Positions 32,187 to 44,562 of a stretch of 64,000 bases of DNA are shown one piece after another. The translations under genes were made by a program, and so were the position numbers. Each line of letters begins with the position of its first letter. Position 1 is the stretch's first letter. Origin of the DNA: Brassica napus (lineage: Eukaryota; Streptophyta; Magnoliopsida; Brassicales; Brassicaceae). The notes beneath the pieces are model-generated. The model was not told the origin of the DNA, did no database searches, and was given only the letters and a program-made list of their open reading frames with translations. Location of the stretch: contig NC_063450.1 in assembly GCF_020379485.1 (NCBI RefSeq), forward strand, positions 51,297,374 through 51,361,373, read 5' to 3'.

Positions 32187-33802
32187 TTAAACCCATGTGC
32201 GGTCCTCATGCAAACATAATCAAATCACCATTTAAGAATTAATGATTGCGATTAGTGCCCCAGAAGTAACAAAAGAAATGCGGGGGCACACGTGTGATTG
32301 TGTGTGTGTCATTTCTGTAAGTTTCTCTCTTTTCTTTTCTAAAACTCTTAAAATTTAAAATGCTTATACTTATGGGAATCATACGATAAATATTATTGTC
32401 TTATCAAAAGCTTATGTTGATGATTGGTTAGTTTTTAGCTGTAAAATTTTTACAAAAATTTTTAATTATAAAATTTATTGTTTAATTTTTTTTATGTTGC
32501 TATATGCGTTGTAAATTTAAGAATTAAATAAAAAAAATACAAATAAAAAAAATTAATAAAATATATTTTTTGTTTCTATAGTTCACTAAATAATGTTTTA
32601 AAAACATGGTTGCTAAAAATTATCTAGTTATGATTTTATCTTTAAAATTAGATAAAGTATGATTTATAATTTTTATGTTTGTAGATAGAAATTAAAGATG
32701 AAAACACTTGTTATATCCTAACCAATCAATCTCTATATATGGTGGCCAAAAAAAGAGTCTACGTATATGTTTTCCATATATTATATACTAATTTATATAC
32801 ATTTGTGTCAGTGTCTGCATGTCTACATATGATTCAACTTGGAGATGAAATCTAGATCGTAAATAACAAAATTAATAGTTTATTTCTGGGTTAGAAAACT
32901 ATAATGATTCTTTAGAAAATTCAAAAGATGTCGACCATTTCAGTCAAAACTACTGTACGTCGACCGATTAAATCGTACAATATGACTTTTCAAAATCGAA
33001 TGAACTCAAGCTTTGAGTTGTTATTTATTGATTAGGTATTTGAATTGAAACTTTTGATACCCAGAATAAATGCTTTACACGTGCATAAAATCTGCGATTG
33101 GCTTAAGCACAAATCCGATCAATACGATAAAAACATTTTTGCTGGTTGTATTTGAATCTTATGGTATATGTGCTGTGTGCACAATACGAAGTAGCTGGCT
33201 ATACTTACGTTATTAACAATTCTTGATATCTTCTTTTCACTATATACTTTTATGTAAAACCCTTTTTTTGACAAAGTACTTTTATGTAAAACCCATGCAT
33301 CACGTGCTTTGTGGCTCCATATTGTTCTTCTTTCCTTCCAATTTGTTCTATCACTTTTTCATGTTAAACTGTTGTAGTCATGAATGTGCTTATTTTCTTT
33401 GAATTTTTTTTTATTGAATATTAACTAGCATGTACTGTAAAACAAAATAAATAACATATTAAGCAATACAGACCATTATATTTTACAACAATGAGTTCAT
33501 TATCCATTAACCTTGATTATTTGGATGACTATACTTTCCGACGGTTTTGAGTTTTTCCAAAGGTAAACTTAATATACTCTCTCACATTCGTATTGCTAAA
33601 TAGATTGTCATTTTAAAATTTAGGTTTCTTATTGAATAAATATATCGTATATATTGTGGATGATTTGTAAATTACTCTATTAATAATTTAAAATTTGAAA
33701 ATTACACCTTCTATTTTATTTTTTAAATTACATTTTAGTAAATATAATTTGACATTTTAATCCAGATTATATATTTCAGTAATTGAAATATAAATTCGAT
33801 AA

Positions 33803-33836
<34 letters not shown>

Positions 33837-35068
33837 TATGTTTAAAATAAATTTGTGCGTTGAGATAAATATGTTATCTTACCATTTAAAATTTCACAAT
33901 AACAAGGATATTATCGATGATAAAAAAGTAAAGATATTATCAAAGAAATAAATTATGATGTGTTTTGACTTTATCATGAAGTTTAAATGAATTTTATTTT
34001 CAAAATAAAACATAAGCAGGATCAGAAAATGAAATCTGATTTTGAAACCATCAGAAAACCCAATTACAGTTTCTTAAACTTAAGAGAACCATAAAAGATC
34101 GACATGAGAATGTTATGCAGAGAAAATGTATGTTTCAAGAGAAAGAAGATAATAATAAAAAATGAGAATTACAAAATCGAATTACATTTAGGATTCATAA
34201 TTAATAAACAAGCCTATGAGTAAAAGAAGAATAAACTATGAGACTAGAGAAAGAAAAATGTTTTTGCAAAAGTGGAAGATGTATTACTGAGAAGAAAAAG
34301 ACGAGATGACTCTTAATTTTTTTTCGGAATTTTTTTAAAGATATATCAAAAAGAATATTGTGTAGATATTCTAAAGATTTTTTTAAAAAATATTTTTTGT
34401 TGAAACCATTACTTTAAATATAAGATACGCTATACTTAATTGCAGAATATTCAGATTAGAAAACTTAGTAAATTTATATATATATAAGTGTATTAAAAAC
34501 TTAAATAATGCTGTAGTTTTCAAATTAAAATATCATTTAAGTGCATTTCTCCAAATTTTCCATATATATTATATATACACTCTAGTTTGTGTAGTTATTT
34601 GATTATTTATATAGAAAGGCAACTTTTGCGACCAACCAAGCACATGTTGCTAAATGTTGGTACTTTTCAAAAGTACAGTTCTTTAACTGATCTGCAAGTT
34701 TCAACTGAAATTATACAATTAAATAATAATTAATACGTTATTAACGAAAGAACTTCGAATATTTTACGTTGCCATATGACTATTCCTTCTTATCTCATAT
34801 ATTCTTCAATATAAACTAGTTCTACCTTTTTCAAATCTGTCTTTCTTTTCCAGATTTGGAAAACTTTTGTTCGAATGGTTGAGACAAAAACGGTGTTAAG
34901 TCGAGTCATTGTCCAATATCTTTTTAGTATGCATCACCGACCGAACTAATTATTCATTAATTTGCTCCTTTTTGTAAACAAGATTATTATCAATTCATAT
35001 GCTTCTTACCCTCTCGCGCAGGTAATTTATAATAGTTGGTTTGTAACGAATAAGATGTATAACTCTTA
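32187..35068. other. AT-rich intergenic DNA
   Basis: About 2.9 kb without supported genes. It holds a TTA microsatellite (33803-33836) and AT-rich low-complexity sequence. Confidence 0.5.
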
Positions 35069-35406
35069 GGGATTTGTATTCAACCAAGAGTTTCAAGTGA
35101 TTTGTATTAAAATAACAAATTCACTGTTATTCAAACATGTATTTTAAAAAACACTTTAAAATCCAATGTTATTGAACTTGTCATTTCATAAAACACTCTA
35201 AAATCCACTGTTATTGAACAAAATTTAAGTTGAAAATTTTAGAGTATGTTTGAGGGGAGTTCCTTAGTTATAAAAATAAAAATCCAAATCTCACTGTTTT
35301 AGATGAGATTCTAGAGTGTTTTAACAAAAATCACACCAAATTCTCTAATTCTCCTGTAATCATCTACAAACTCATTAAAAATCAAATTTCAGATTCAATA
35401 CACCCC
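35069..35406. mobile_element. Possible MITE with GGG-TGTATT ends
   Basis: The left end GGGATTTGTATTCAACCAAG and the reverse complement of the right end, GGGGTGTATTGAATCTGA, are imperfect inverted repeats. The interior has repeated AATCCACTGTTATTGAAC-like phrases. The target duplication is not clear. Confidence 0.4.
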
Positions 35407-35885
35407 ATAAACTCCAAATCTAATATTTTCAAACTTAAACACCATTTTTTTTCAAAAAGGAGAAGATGTATATCTCGTAAATATAGGGATATTCGAAAAC
35501 GGAATGTTCTGCATAGTCAATGTACTTTCGTAAAGCAAAAACCTACATCTTCGTGACATTTAATTGGTTTGAACAGTTTATTTATACTTTTGGGATTAAG
35601 AAATTTTAATCTTACAAAGAAAACAACGAATTATGTTGTGTATATAGTATACTACAATGAAACTATTGTCCATGTGTAACCACGCGGGTGTGGTGGCGGG
35701 TTCGTATTGCTAAACGCTCCGAATTAAAAAAACTCACCAATTGGATTTGTTCATATGTGTAGTAAAATGACTTGGATATCTAATTTCTATGTAGAGCTAT
35801 CGGATTTTTCTATGCCGGTGAACCGAAGCCCATAAGAATAGTAGGATTTTCGGATTCAGATATCCCTGATTATAAAAAAGAAGTA
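35407..35885. other. Intergenic spacer
   Basis: AT-rich; nothing recognised. It ends at the TTA target site of the Harbinger element. Confidence 0.5.
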
Positions 35886-35888
35886 TTA

Positions 35889-36745
35889 GGCCATCTTCAA
35901 AGGAGGAGCACATGGGATGTGCTTGGGCTTAATATATTTGGATTTAATCCAAAAGTGGGCTAAGAGCAGTTTGGGAGGGCTTGTCGAAGAGCTGTGCTTA
36001 AGGGAAGTGCTGGTCGACGTGGCAAGTGTGTATTGGTCGAAAAAATGAAAGGGAACACGGGTTTTTCTTTTTCCCATTTCCTAGGGTTTGCGATCTATCT
36101 CTCTGTCTCTCGAATCCACAAACGGCGAAAAGATGTTGAGCGTGCATTCGGAGTCCTCCAATCTAGATTCGCGATAATTAAAAATCCATCTCTTTTATGG
36201 TCGAAAGGTAAAATAGCATATATTATGCGAGCATGTCTCATACTCCATAATATGATTGTTGAAGATGAACGAGATTCATACACTCTCGAACAAGAATTGG
36301 AACAAGAAAATGGAACCGGAACTACTCCGGGTCGTTCATTTTCAGTAAGTATGGCTTCAAATCTCGAGGGTTTTGGTGATGGTCACACAAGAATTCGTGA
36401 TAGACAGGCACATCACCAATTGAAAGAGGATTTGATTGAGAATATATGGAATAAATTTGGATATTAAACTTTGTATTAATTAAATAAAATGTTTGTTTGT
36501 TTAATTAAATAATATGTTTGTTTCATACAAATTTCCAATTGTATTTTGTGTTTTTTTTTTTTTTTGGAATCAATTTTAAAATAAGTTTTTTTGTTACATT
36601 ATTTAATTAATTTTATTTGGTTAAGCACACCCTTAATTAAGTGATCTCCTTTTGAGAATGTCCCATGTTCCTAGCCTAAATACAATATTATACTACTATT
36701 TTCACTCTAAGCACACACCTAACTGCTCCCCCTTTGAGGATGCCC
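35889..36745 (+). mobile_element. Internally deleted Harbinger element, 857 bp
   Basis: It starts GGCCATCTTCAAAGGAGGAG, and the reverse complement of its end is GGGCATCCTCAAAGGGGGAG. TTA flanks both sides (35886-35888, 36746-36748). Inside is the C-terminal part of a transposase only. The terminal sequence differs from that of the element at 1-4211, so it is a different family. Confidence 0.92.
35994..36467 (+). pseudogene. Truncated Harbinger transposase (C-terminal third) in a fused ORF
   Basis: Open frame of 157 codons. Residues 1 to about 42 come from 5' leader sequence and have no family match. From RRKDVERAFGVLQSRF onward it is the transposase C-terminus (AYIMRACLILHNMIVEDERD, then a tail ending ENIWNKFGY). 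The catalytic Glu is present, but both catalytic Asp residues are deleted, so it cannot be an active enzyme. The internal deletion happens to leave a continuous ORF. It may be mobilised by an intact relative through its ends. Confidence 0.85.
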
Positions 36746-36748
36746 TTA

Positions 36749-37819
36749 TAGTCCAGGTGTGTCATCCTATTAATCACACATGAGAGGTCTGGCCTCTTAT
36801 TCTTTGAAGTCTACTAAGAGAAAAAAATCAATATACTTGACAAAAGTAGTAGAAATAATCAAGTGGTTTTAATCAATTAGCTTCATCTAGTTGATCAAAG
36901 TACAATTAAATCTATTTTGTGCATGATTGGTGACTTTAATATTCACATGGTAGACGCAGATTTTGGGTTATAGGTTGAGGATCTAAAAACACAACGAAAA
37001 TACATATATGAACTTAATTTAGCTTATCATCCCAACTGAAGCCTTTTATACACATATGGTACGTACATAAATAGACCGGATTTATGTACATATACTTATA
37101 CATATATATAAAATATATAGAAATTGCATCCTATACATACAACTTTTTTCTTAATTAGGTAAATACCCAAAATCCCACATAATGGTGCTTTGATTGCTAG
37201 ACAATAAAATTTAATGTTATAGGTAGATTGCTAATATTCATATTCTTTTTGTATAATGAGCCAATTGACTCTAAAATATACTCCATAAAATCATATATAA
37301 AATCTTGTGAATAGTGATGTTCCATCTGTAATGTATTGTAAAGTGTGGAATAAGATAGGCATATATATAATCTTGAGATGAATTGTATTTTATGTTATCT
37401 CCTAAAGACTAGAAGTGTCTAAAATGGAATAATGGGCACATGCATAAGTTGTGGAGATCGAAAAGGATCGACTACATGCTGTTTTATCACTTAATTCTTA
37501 TAAACGTATATACAAATCATACGTTATTGTTTGTTGCAAAATTTAACATGTAAAGCGATACAAATATCGTTTTTCTGTGTGTATATCCGCCTATATACGT
37601 GGTGGTGAGGCAAAGAAAAGGACTTAAACCAAATAATATACTTTACTATTGAGTAATAGTAGTCTAAATAGGAGATCATTTTGATGACTATAAAGTTTAG
37701 GCGGTGAACGTAAATCAAATTAGGATAAGGATCACTGGATCAGCTCGATTATAAAAATTTCGATGGACATCAAAATAAAATAGTTGATTAGTTCCCACTT
37801 GTGGCTTAAAAACTCTTAA
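36749..37819. other. AT-rich intergenic DNA
   Basis: No gene, RNA or repeat recognised; short ORFs here look random. Confidence 0.5.
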
Positions 37820-38069
37820 AGCATCTGCATCAGTGAACTCCATACACACAGTTTTTGAAAAAAAAAAAAATATTAAAATAAACAAAAGAAGTGAACTTGT
37901 CTCCTGCGGGATCACTGCACTGAATCCGGGTCATCATTGTAGCATGGACCCCACGGCACGTGGCGGCCCGTGATTGATCTGATTAATTAATTAATTTTTT
38001 TTTAAACAAAAATCAAACAGAAAAAGAATAATAAAAAATACTTTGTGAGGGTTCACTGATGCAGATGGA
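37820..38069. mobile_element. MITE with CATCTGCATCAGTGAAC ends
   Basis: CATCTGCATCAGTGAAC at 37822-37838 recurs inverted at 38051-38067, giving 17-bp terminal inverted repeats about 250 bp apart. There is no coding capacity. The ends resemble Harbinger/Tourist-type GAGCATCTGC termini, but a 3-bp duplication is not clear. Confidence 0.6.
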
Positions 38070-38327
38070 CTCAGAATCGTAGTTATGTAAACTCTAACGA
38101 GAGTTTTCAACTTGTGTCTTCAACTAGCTATAGTACCTTTCCCTTTCTACTATCAATGAAAAAAGCCAACCACTGAATACACTGTTTTTCCTTTAATCTG
38201 TTGCATGTCTATCACTATTTTCATAACTCACAATTGCCGAAAAGTATTTATATAAACTTAATATGTTGTCTTTAACTTAAAAGAATAGTTATTTTCAAAA
38301 TGTAATTCAGTTTTAATAATAAATAAA

Positions 38328-38352
38328 CTAGATTTTGATCCGCGCGTTTCAA
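38328..38352 (-). mobile_element. Helitron 3' terminus (5' end not located)
   Basis: On the - strand the sequence AAACGCGCGGATCAAAAT ends in CTAG (38331-38328) followed by T, typical of Helitron 3' ends. The element would extend rightward, but no TC start was confidently found. Confidence 0.55.
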
Positions 38353-38420
38353 AAGGTACTCACAATTGCTGGATGTACTTTTTAAAAAATATGATACTAT
38401 TTGTTTTTTTATGTCACTAT

Positions 38421-38985
38421 CTAGGGTTGGGCAAAAAACTTGAATTCGAAGAATCGAACCGACCCCAATCCAAATAAGTAGTACCAAATCCGAACCCAAA
38501 TTGGTTAAATATCCGAATTATTCAAAATTTTGGTATTTGAAGAACTGAAACCTAATCCGATCTGAACCGAAGTATTTTGGGTATCCAAAATAGATTTAAT
38601 ATATATAAAAACATCCAGAATATATAAGATACTTTTAAGTTTGTTTAAATACTTGAAAATATGTACAAATAATCAAACATAAATATATAAAATAGTTAAA
38701 ATATACTCAAAACTCCAAAAATACTTAAATAATTATCAATTCTCTATTCAAATATTTAAAGCAAACCAATTTATATGTTAAGTTAGGTACTCTGACATAT
38801 GTTATTCAAATTTATATGTAATATATTTTATTGTTTATAGATTTTTAAAAAATTAAAGCATATATAATTTTTTTTTTTAAAATAATTTACATTGGTTATC
38901 GAAATCCGAACCGAATCCTTAAAGATCTAAACCGAACACGAAATCCCAAACAGACCCAAAAACGAACCCGAACGCCCACCCCTAA
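38421..38985. mobile_element. TAGGG-TGGGC family element, 565 bp
   Basis: Begins CTAGGGTTGGGC and ends GCCCACCCCTAA, flanked by TCACTAT on both sides (38414-38420, 38986-38992). It is rich in CCGAACC and CCAAACC-like phrases near both ends and non-coding. The same kind of ends occur at 48202-48959. Confidence 0.65.
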
Positions 38986-38992
38986 TCACTAT

Positions 38993-39632
38993 TATATATC
39001 CTATATAATTATAGGTTATCACAGATTACAAAAATATGTGTTATCATATAATCAATCGTATTTTATATTTACCATCAAATAAGTTTTCTTACAATTAATA
39101 ATATTTTATACGTACAAGCATATAAATAATCACATATATTATATTTTAAATTTAAATGTGAAATATAAAAACCATTATTTAAGTTGGTGTTTGAAATTGA
39201 GCTTTGTATTGTATTTTTTTTTTATATATTGAAAAAAAATTTATAATGGTTATTGAAAAATATGTTAGTAAAAATCAAATTTTAAATATATGTATATTTT
39301 TGAATGAATTTTTGATATAAATCAATTTAAATTATTATTTTGATTTGAATATGTATATCAAGTAACATAAACCCATTACTTTTTAATATAATGTAATGGA
39401 CTTCCAATTTTTTAATAGCATAAGCTCATTACCTTCTTTTCCTAACTTACTGCTATCCATGTTTCCAAACAACACTATTTTTTTTACTGTTATCTATGTT
39501 GTCAAACAAAAACAAAAGCTAATACTGTAATGTTTTATGATAATATTATTGTATCACTGATTACGACGATCACGTGATTCCATCTTTTTAATTTCTCTCA
39601 ACAGGAGTATAATGTTTACCTGTATTTTTATG
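38993..39632. other. AT-rich intergenic DNA
   Basis: Nothing recognised except the 10-bp target copy TATTTTTATG at 39623-39632. Confidence 0.5.
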
Positions 39633-40490
39633 GATTTTTAACGTTAAAACTCATCAACTAAATTTGTTTTGGATAAAAACCCTCAAACTAAGTATTTAAC
39701 AAAAAAACTCTCACTAATTTTATTTAATGAATTAAACCCTAACAGGTTATAATTACCATTACTGCTGGTAAATCTTTAGTTTAAGAATTTCTACATTAAG
39801 TAGACATTGCTGAGGGGTTTTACCATTAAAATATAAAAAATAAAATAAAATCAAAATTTTATAATATTATCTAAAACTTAGTAATTTAATTTTCAAAATT
39901 AGCTTTTTTATTTTTTTTTTAAATATATGAGTTTGATGTGTTTTTAACATCAACATTATATATTTATAAACTAAAAATGTAAAAACCCAGAAAATATAAT
40001 AATAATTATATAAAAATTTATTATTACATTTTTATTAGATAAGATATAATTTTTCTTATATTTTCTTTTTTTAACATTTTTAATCTTTAAGTAATTTTAT
40101 TACAGGTAAATCTTTAGATAATTTTTATTATATTTTCTGGATTTTTACATTTTTAATTTATACATATATAATGTTGATGTTAAAACCATATCAAATTCAT
40201 ATATTTACAAAACAAAATTAGAAATGCTAATTTTGAAAATTTAAGTTACTAAATTTTAGATAATATTGTAAAATTTTTATTTTTTTAGATTTTTAATGGT
40301 AAAATCCCTCAATTATGTTTACTTAGTGTAGAAATTCATAAACTAAAGATTTACATGTAGTATTGGTAATTATGATCTGTTAGAGTGTAATTCATTAAAT
40401 AAATTTAGTTTAAAGATTTTTCGTTGAATACTTAGTTTGAAGTTTTTTATCCAAAACAAACTTAGTTGGGGGTTTTAACGTTAAAAATTC
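39633..40490. mobile_element. Foldback element (MULE-like), 858 bp
   Basis: The two halves are inverted copies of each other over about 420 bp, centred near 40061. Ends are GATTTTTAACGTTAAAAC on the left and, inverted, GAATTTTTAACGTTAAAACC on the right. TATTTTTATG flanks both sides (39623-39632, 40491-40500), a 10-bp duplication in the 9-11 bp range of Mutator-like elements. It is non-coding. Transcribed, it would fold into a long hairpin. Confidence 0.8.
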
Positions 40491-40500
40491 TATTTTTATG

Positions 40501-40896
40501 TAGATTAGACTAATAGAACTCCTCCCATTGTTCAAACCAATCGAGAAATCTGTCTATTTCAAATATATGGAATAGCACCGTAGAAATTTATCAAATAAAA
40601 TGCTATACATACCGATATACGTCTTTAATTAGCTCCCTCTTTTCGAAGGAATCAAATCTAAAATAATTGAATAATATAATTTTCACTTGTCACAATATCA
40701 TATTAGATAGCCAAATTATATCTTCTTATTAAAAAAAAAAAACACCAACAAATGACAAAATCTCACTAAGTAAGCTTGAGTTATACGCAAAACGAATATA
40801 CACGTTTTTACTACTGCATATCTTTTATTAATTTAGCAAGAAATTTAGCTATCTAAAATAAAATCTAGAAGAAGTTCCCCGTGCCTTTTTAACTTA
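40501..40896. other. AT-rich spacer
   Basis: Nothing recognised. Confidence 0.5.
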
Positions 40897-41153
40897 CTCC
40901 TGTTTTTTTAATATAAGTCGTTTTAGAATTGTCTACATAGATTAAGACATAATTAATTTTTTATATTTTCTAAACAAAAACATCATTAATTATTTACCTA
41001 ACAACAAATCAACCAATAATAAAATAGAAGGTATATTATCATTGGTCATATAACATTAAGTGTTAATAAATTTTATATAGAAAACCGAAAATATCATATA
41101 ATTTAGAACATAAAAATTTCTCTAAAACGACTTATATTAAAAAACGAAGGGAA
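40897..41153. mobile_element. Stowaway-like MITE
   Basis: AATATAAGTCGTTTTAGA near the left end matches the inverted TCTAAAACGACTTATATT near the right end. TA flanks both ends (40895-40896, 41154-41155). Confidence 0.8.
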
Positions 41154-41355
41154 TATTAATTAACTAACATGGTGGAGAAACGAATTGAGTCTTGAAAGTC
41201 AGATGGAAATATCCAAGCAGCACCAAACCAGGTGTTAATGATAAGTTGATAATACAAACATTTAATGTATGAATGACATCATATGAAGAAAAGAATAAGA
41301 AAAAGGAAACAGTAATGATGTAAATACATCAATTGAAAGATACTTAAACCCAAAT

Positions 41356-41640
41356 TCATCGACATTTATGAACAATGCTCTGTGGAGGACCCGCAAGAAA
41401 AGCAAAGAGAGATACGTTGGTACGTATAAAAGGGATCATAACCGTAGGATCTCGTACAAAAAATGCAAGATCGTACGGCCATGAGGAGAGGGAAGAACAT
41501 GTGAGGTGTCCAAAGTGGGACTCAGAGAGGATCGAAACGGCGCCGTACAAAGGGACTGAAACGGAGAGAGGACTTCCTCAGTTATAGAAACACACAGTCT
41601 CTCTGAGTTTGTATGGTCCCGAACTGACACAATAAGTCAC
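41356..41640. other. GC-richer island of unknown function
   Basis: About 285 bp with clearly higher GC than the flanks, open in several frames, with TATAAAAG at about 41428. The ORFs on the two strands (70 and 64 codons) match no family I know. It could be an old gene fragment, a promoter with first exon, or a repeat. Confidence 0.3.
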
Positions 41641-44328
41641 TTGTCAGTTCACAGTCGTCAGTTATCAGAATTGACCTAATCTTAGCAAAAGCTCCGTTTA
41701 TCGCTAAACCACCACTTCTTAAATTTTTGCTTTTCACCTCATTGATAGCGAAATTTTTTTACGTATAAGGTAAAATTTTACAAGTTAAAAAAATATTACA
41801 AGTTACTGCCTGATTTCTTGAATCTGCAGATTAAATATACCACCGGAAAAATTCTAACACAAAATTTACTTTTTGATCCTCTTATTTTTCGTCTGTAATG
41901 ACAAATGTGAAAATCATTGCAAAGGGAAAAATTATATTTCCAGATATTTCTCTGTATTGGTCCAGGAGTTTCGAATAAGAGAAATAAATGGACAATTTTC
42001 ATCAATGAATTATTTCGACCAGTTGTGCTATGATTAGTTGTGATAATTAGTGATAGTAGTAATACATTCATATATATATATATATATATAAAATGTTTTA
42101 TTATTAAAACTTCTTTTAATTTCTATATTAATACTTAATGAGTTTTAATATTTATTAGGGTCTCGCAGAATAAACTAATAATTCACAATTTAGTCTAAAC
42201 GTTGAATATAGTAAGAAAATTTGATTTTACAGTAATTCTGTTGTGTCTATATATTAATTGTTCTGTTTACTGTTCATTAACATATACTACCTGATTTGAA
42301 TTCAGGTTATGTTATGGTAGAAACACTTATACAAACCAAAAAAAGTCTTTAAGACTTTTAAAATGTCATTTTATTTACTTTTGTTTTTACAAAAATAACC
42401 AAATAGCAAATATGAACAATAAACGTGTGACGAAGTGTATGTAGTTTAGTAGTTTTAATGTATTCAGCAGGTTAGACTAAAATGTTAAGGATATTAAAAG
42501 TTTTGTTATGTGCATTCTAGTTCGAATCTTATTTGGGGGTGGGGGATGTATAATTTTTTTTGTTGATCTCGGTCAAAACAAATTATATTATAGACCTGGA
42601 CTTGTCAGAATTTCTTCCAAAGTAAGAAAAAAAACAATAGTAATAATGAATGTGTGAATTAATATATCACATATAAATACGACAAATAAAAAATAAAATG
42701 CACAGTAAACGGATATCCGAAAACACTGCTGGTGAAGATATGAATGTTTGAATTATGAGTCGGTTCATGTATTTAAGCACTATAGTCTAAGGAGCCAGCC
42801 TATCTTATCTCATGACATATATAAAACGAACATGGATATGCAAATCATTAGGAAAGAAAATCTAGAAGAAAGATAAAATAAAAGGATAAGTGTAAAATAA
42901 ATGAAGTAGAGGGCACATGTCCCCTTTTAGCCTTCTGTTCTTGAAAGGGAAGCCAAAATAGTTTCACTTCGGTATTTTCTCAGCCACTGCTCTTATTTGG
43001 GACCTCCCTTCGTAAATTTGTATATTTTATGTGTCAATTCCTGTATTTCGTTCTCAATTAGTTTGTTGGCATATGGAGTATATTTTATTTTAAAGAAAGA
43101 TAAAAACGAAGAATTTCCAGATTCCAGCTGTGAATTTATCCCTTTCTCGATCAAAAGTCCATTTTGGCGTTTGTTATGCGACCATCTTCTCGCGATGTCA
43201 CCGTTTTGACGTCCATGCAAAATAGTTTGCAGATAATTTATCCCTATCCCCACTTCTCATTGATTACATCTATCTTCTACCTAAATATTACACATATATG
43301 TAAACCCGTTTTATGTTTAAATGAATAATATACAAACATATTCACTTTTAGCAAGTCTACGAGGAAAAAATGTTTCTGTAGCAAGGGTTGATTGTACAAA
43401 TATTTTTTTTTGTATTTATCACGTTCTACGAACAAAACTTTTGTACTTTTGTATATATTTACGAAATTACTTTGTTCACATAGTGAACTATTAGAAGCTT
43501 ACTGGTTGTTTTTTACTTGACATAGATATGTAAATGGACTGACGTATATTAATCATACATATTATTTAGTGGAAGAACACCACCATCATGAATTAGTTTA
43601 TTTGTTTTAAACTATGTATAAATTAGTTTAATTAGTTGCCACATATATGTAACTATTTTGGTGCATACAAGTAATGTTAAGTGATTATTGTTGAACCATT
43701 CAAAAATATTTTCTTTGCGCAGGCGTTGTGGTAAGGGTCGGCACATAAGCTGTAGAAGCCGTGTGTTTCAAGGTTTGATGGTGCATTTATTTCTGATAGC
43801 TCACGGTAACTGTATAGGCCATTCTACTAATTTTTCGTTTAAATGACATTCACTTTTCCGTTGGTGTCCGGTTCAATTTCAGGACTAGATCTTCTTTTGT
43901 TTCGGTTTGCTGTTGGCTAAGTGCTCTGTTTAGATTTAATTAATGAATTCTGCTATTTTGTTTCCATGTTGTTATGAAAAACTTGAAATTTTTGGTATAG
44001 TAATTTAACATTTAACCACGGAAAAATAGTTTAGAATATATATTTCTAATAAAGCCTTTTTCTCAAAAGAAAAAATATATTATTAATACATATATATTTA
44101 CATATAGAGAATAAATATTTATAAGCCAGTTTACATGAATGCTCTCTAGGAAAAAAATGTAGATTTTATCATGAAACACACTTATATGTTGTAACAGTCA
44201 CTAGGACAATTTTTTTTCGTAGATGCTACTCATTAGGACTTGAAAACATGTACTCTTTTTGTTTTTAATATATTATATTTTAGATTTGTACACATAAATT
44301 AAAAAAAAATATTTAACGTTATATACTA
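41641..44328. other. AT-rich intergenic DNA
   Basis: No supported gene. An AT microsatellite lies at 42070-42091. AGTTCGAATCTTA at about 42520 resembles a pol III B-box, and GCAGGCGTTGTGGTAAGGGTCG near 43720 resembles the start of a tRNA-derived SINE, but neither could be completed. A moderately GC-rich patch at 42900-43260 has no recognised content. Confidence 0.4.
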
Positions 44329-44560
44329 CTCCCTCTGTTCTTTAGTGATAGACTTTTTAGAAAAAATATTGTTTCACAAAGATGTATTTTTTGTGGTTTC
44401 TATGAAAAAATTGTAAAATTAAAAAAAAAATTGACTTTATTGAATTATTATTGGTTTAAAATTATTAAAATTGAAAATTACAGAAAATGATACATTTATT
44501 ATAGTAGTTTAATATGTTTTCTTAATATGTGTGAAAATACTATAAAATCTACAGAGAGAG
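44329..44560. mobile_element. Stowaway-like MITE
   Basis: CTCCCTCTGTTCTTTAGTGA at the left and ACAGAGAGAG at the right, flanked by TA. Confidence 0.7.
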
Positions 44561-44562
44561 TA

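Noticed and set aside
42505..42560. tRNA or SINE (B-box-like AGTTCGAATCTTA)
   Set aside because: No paired A-box or cloverleaf stems could be found.
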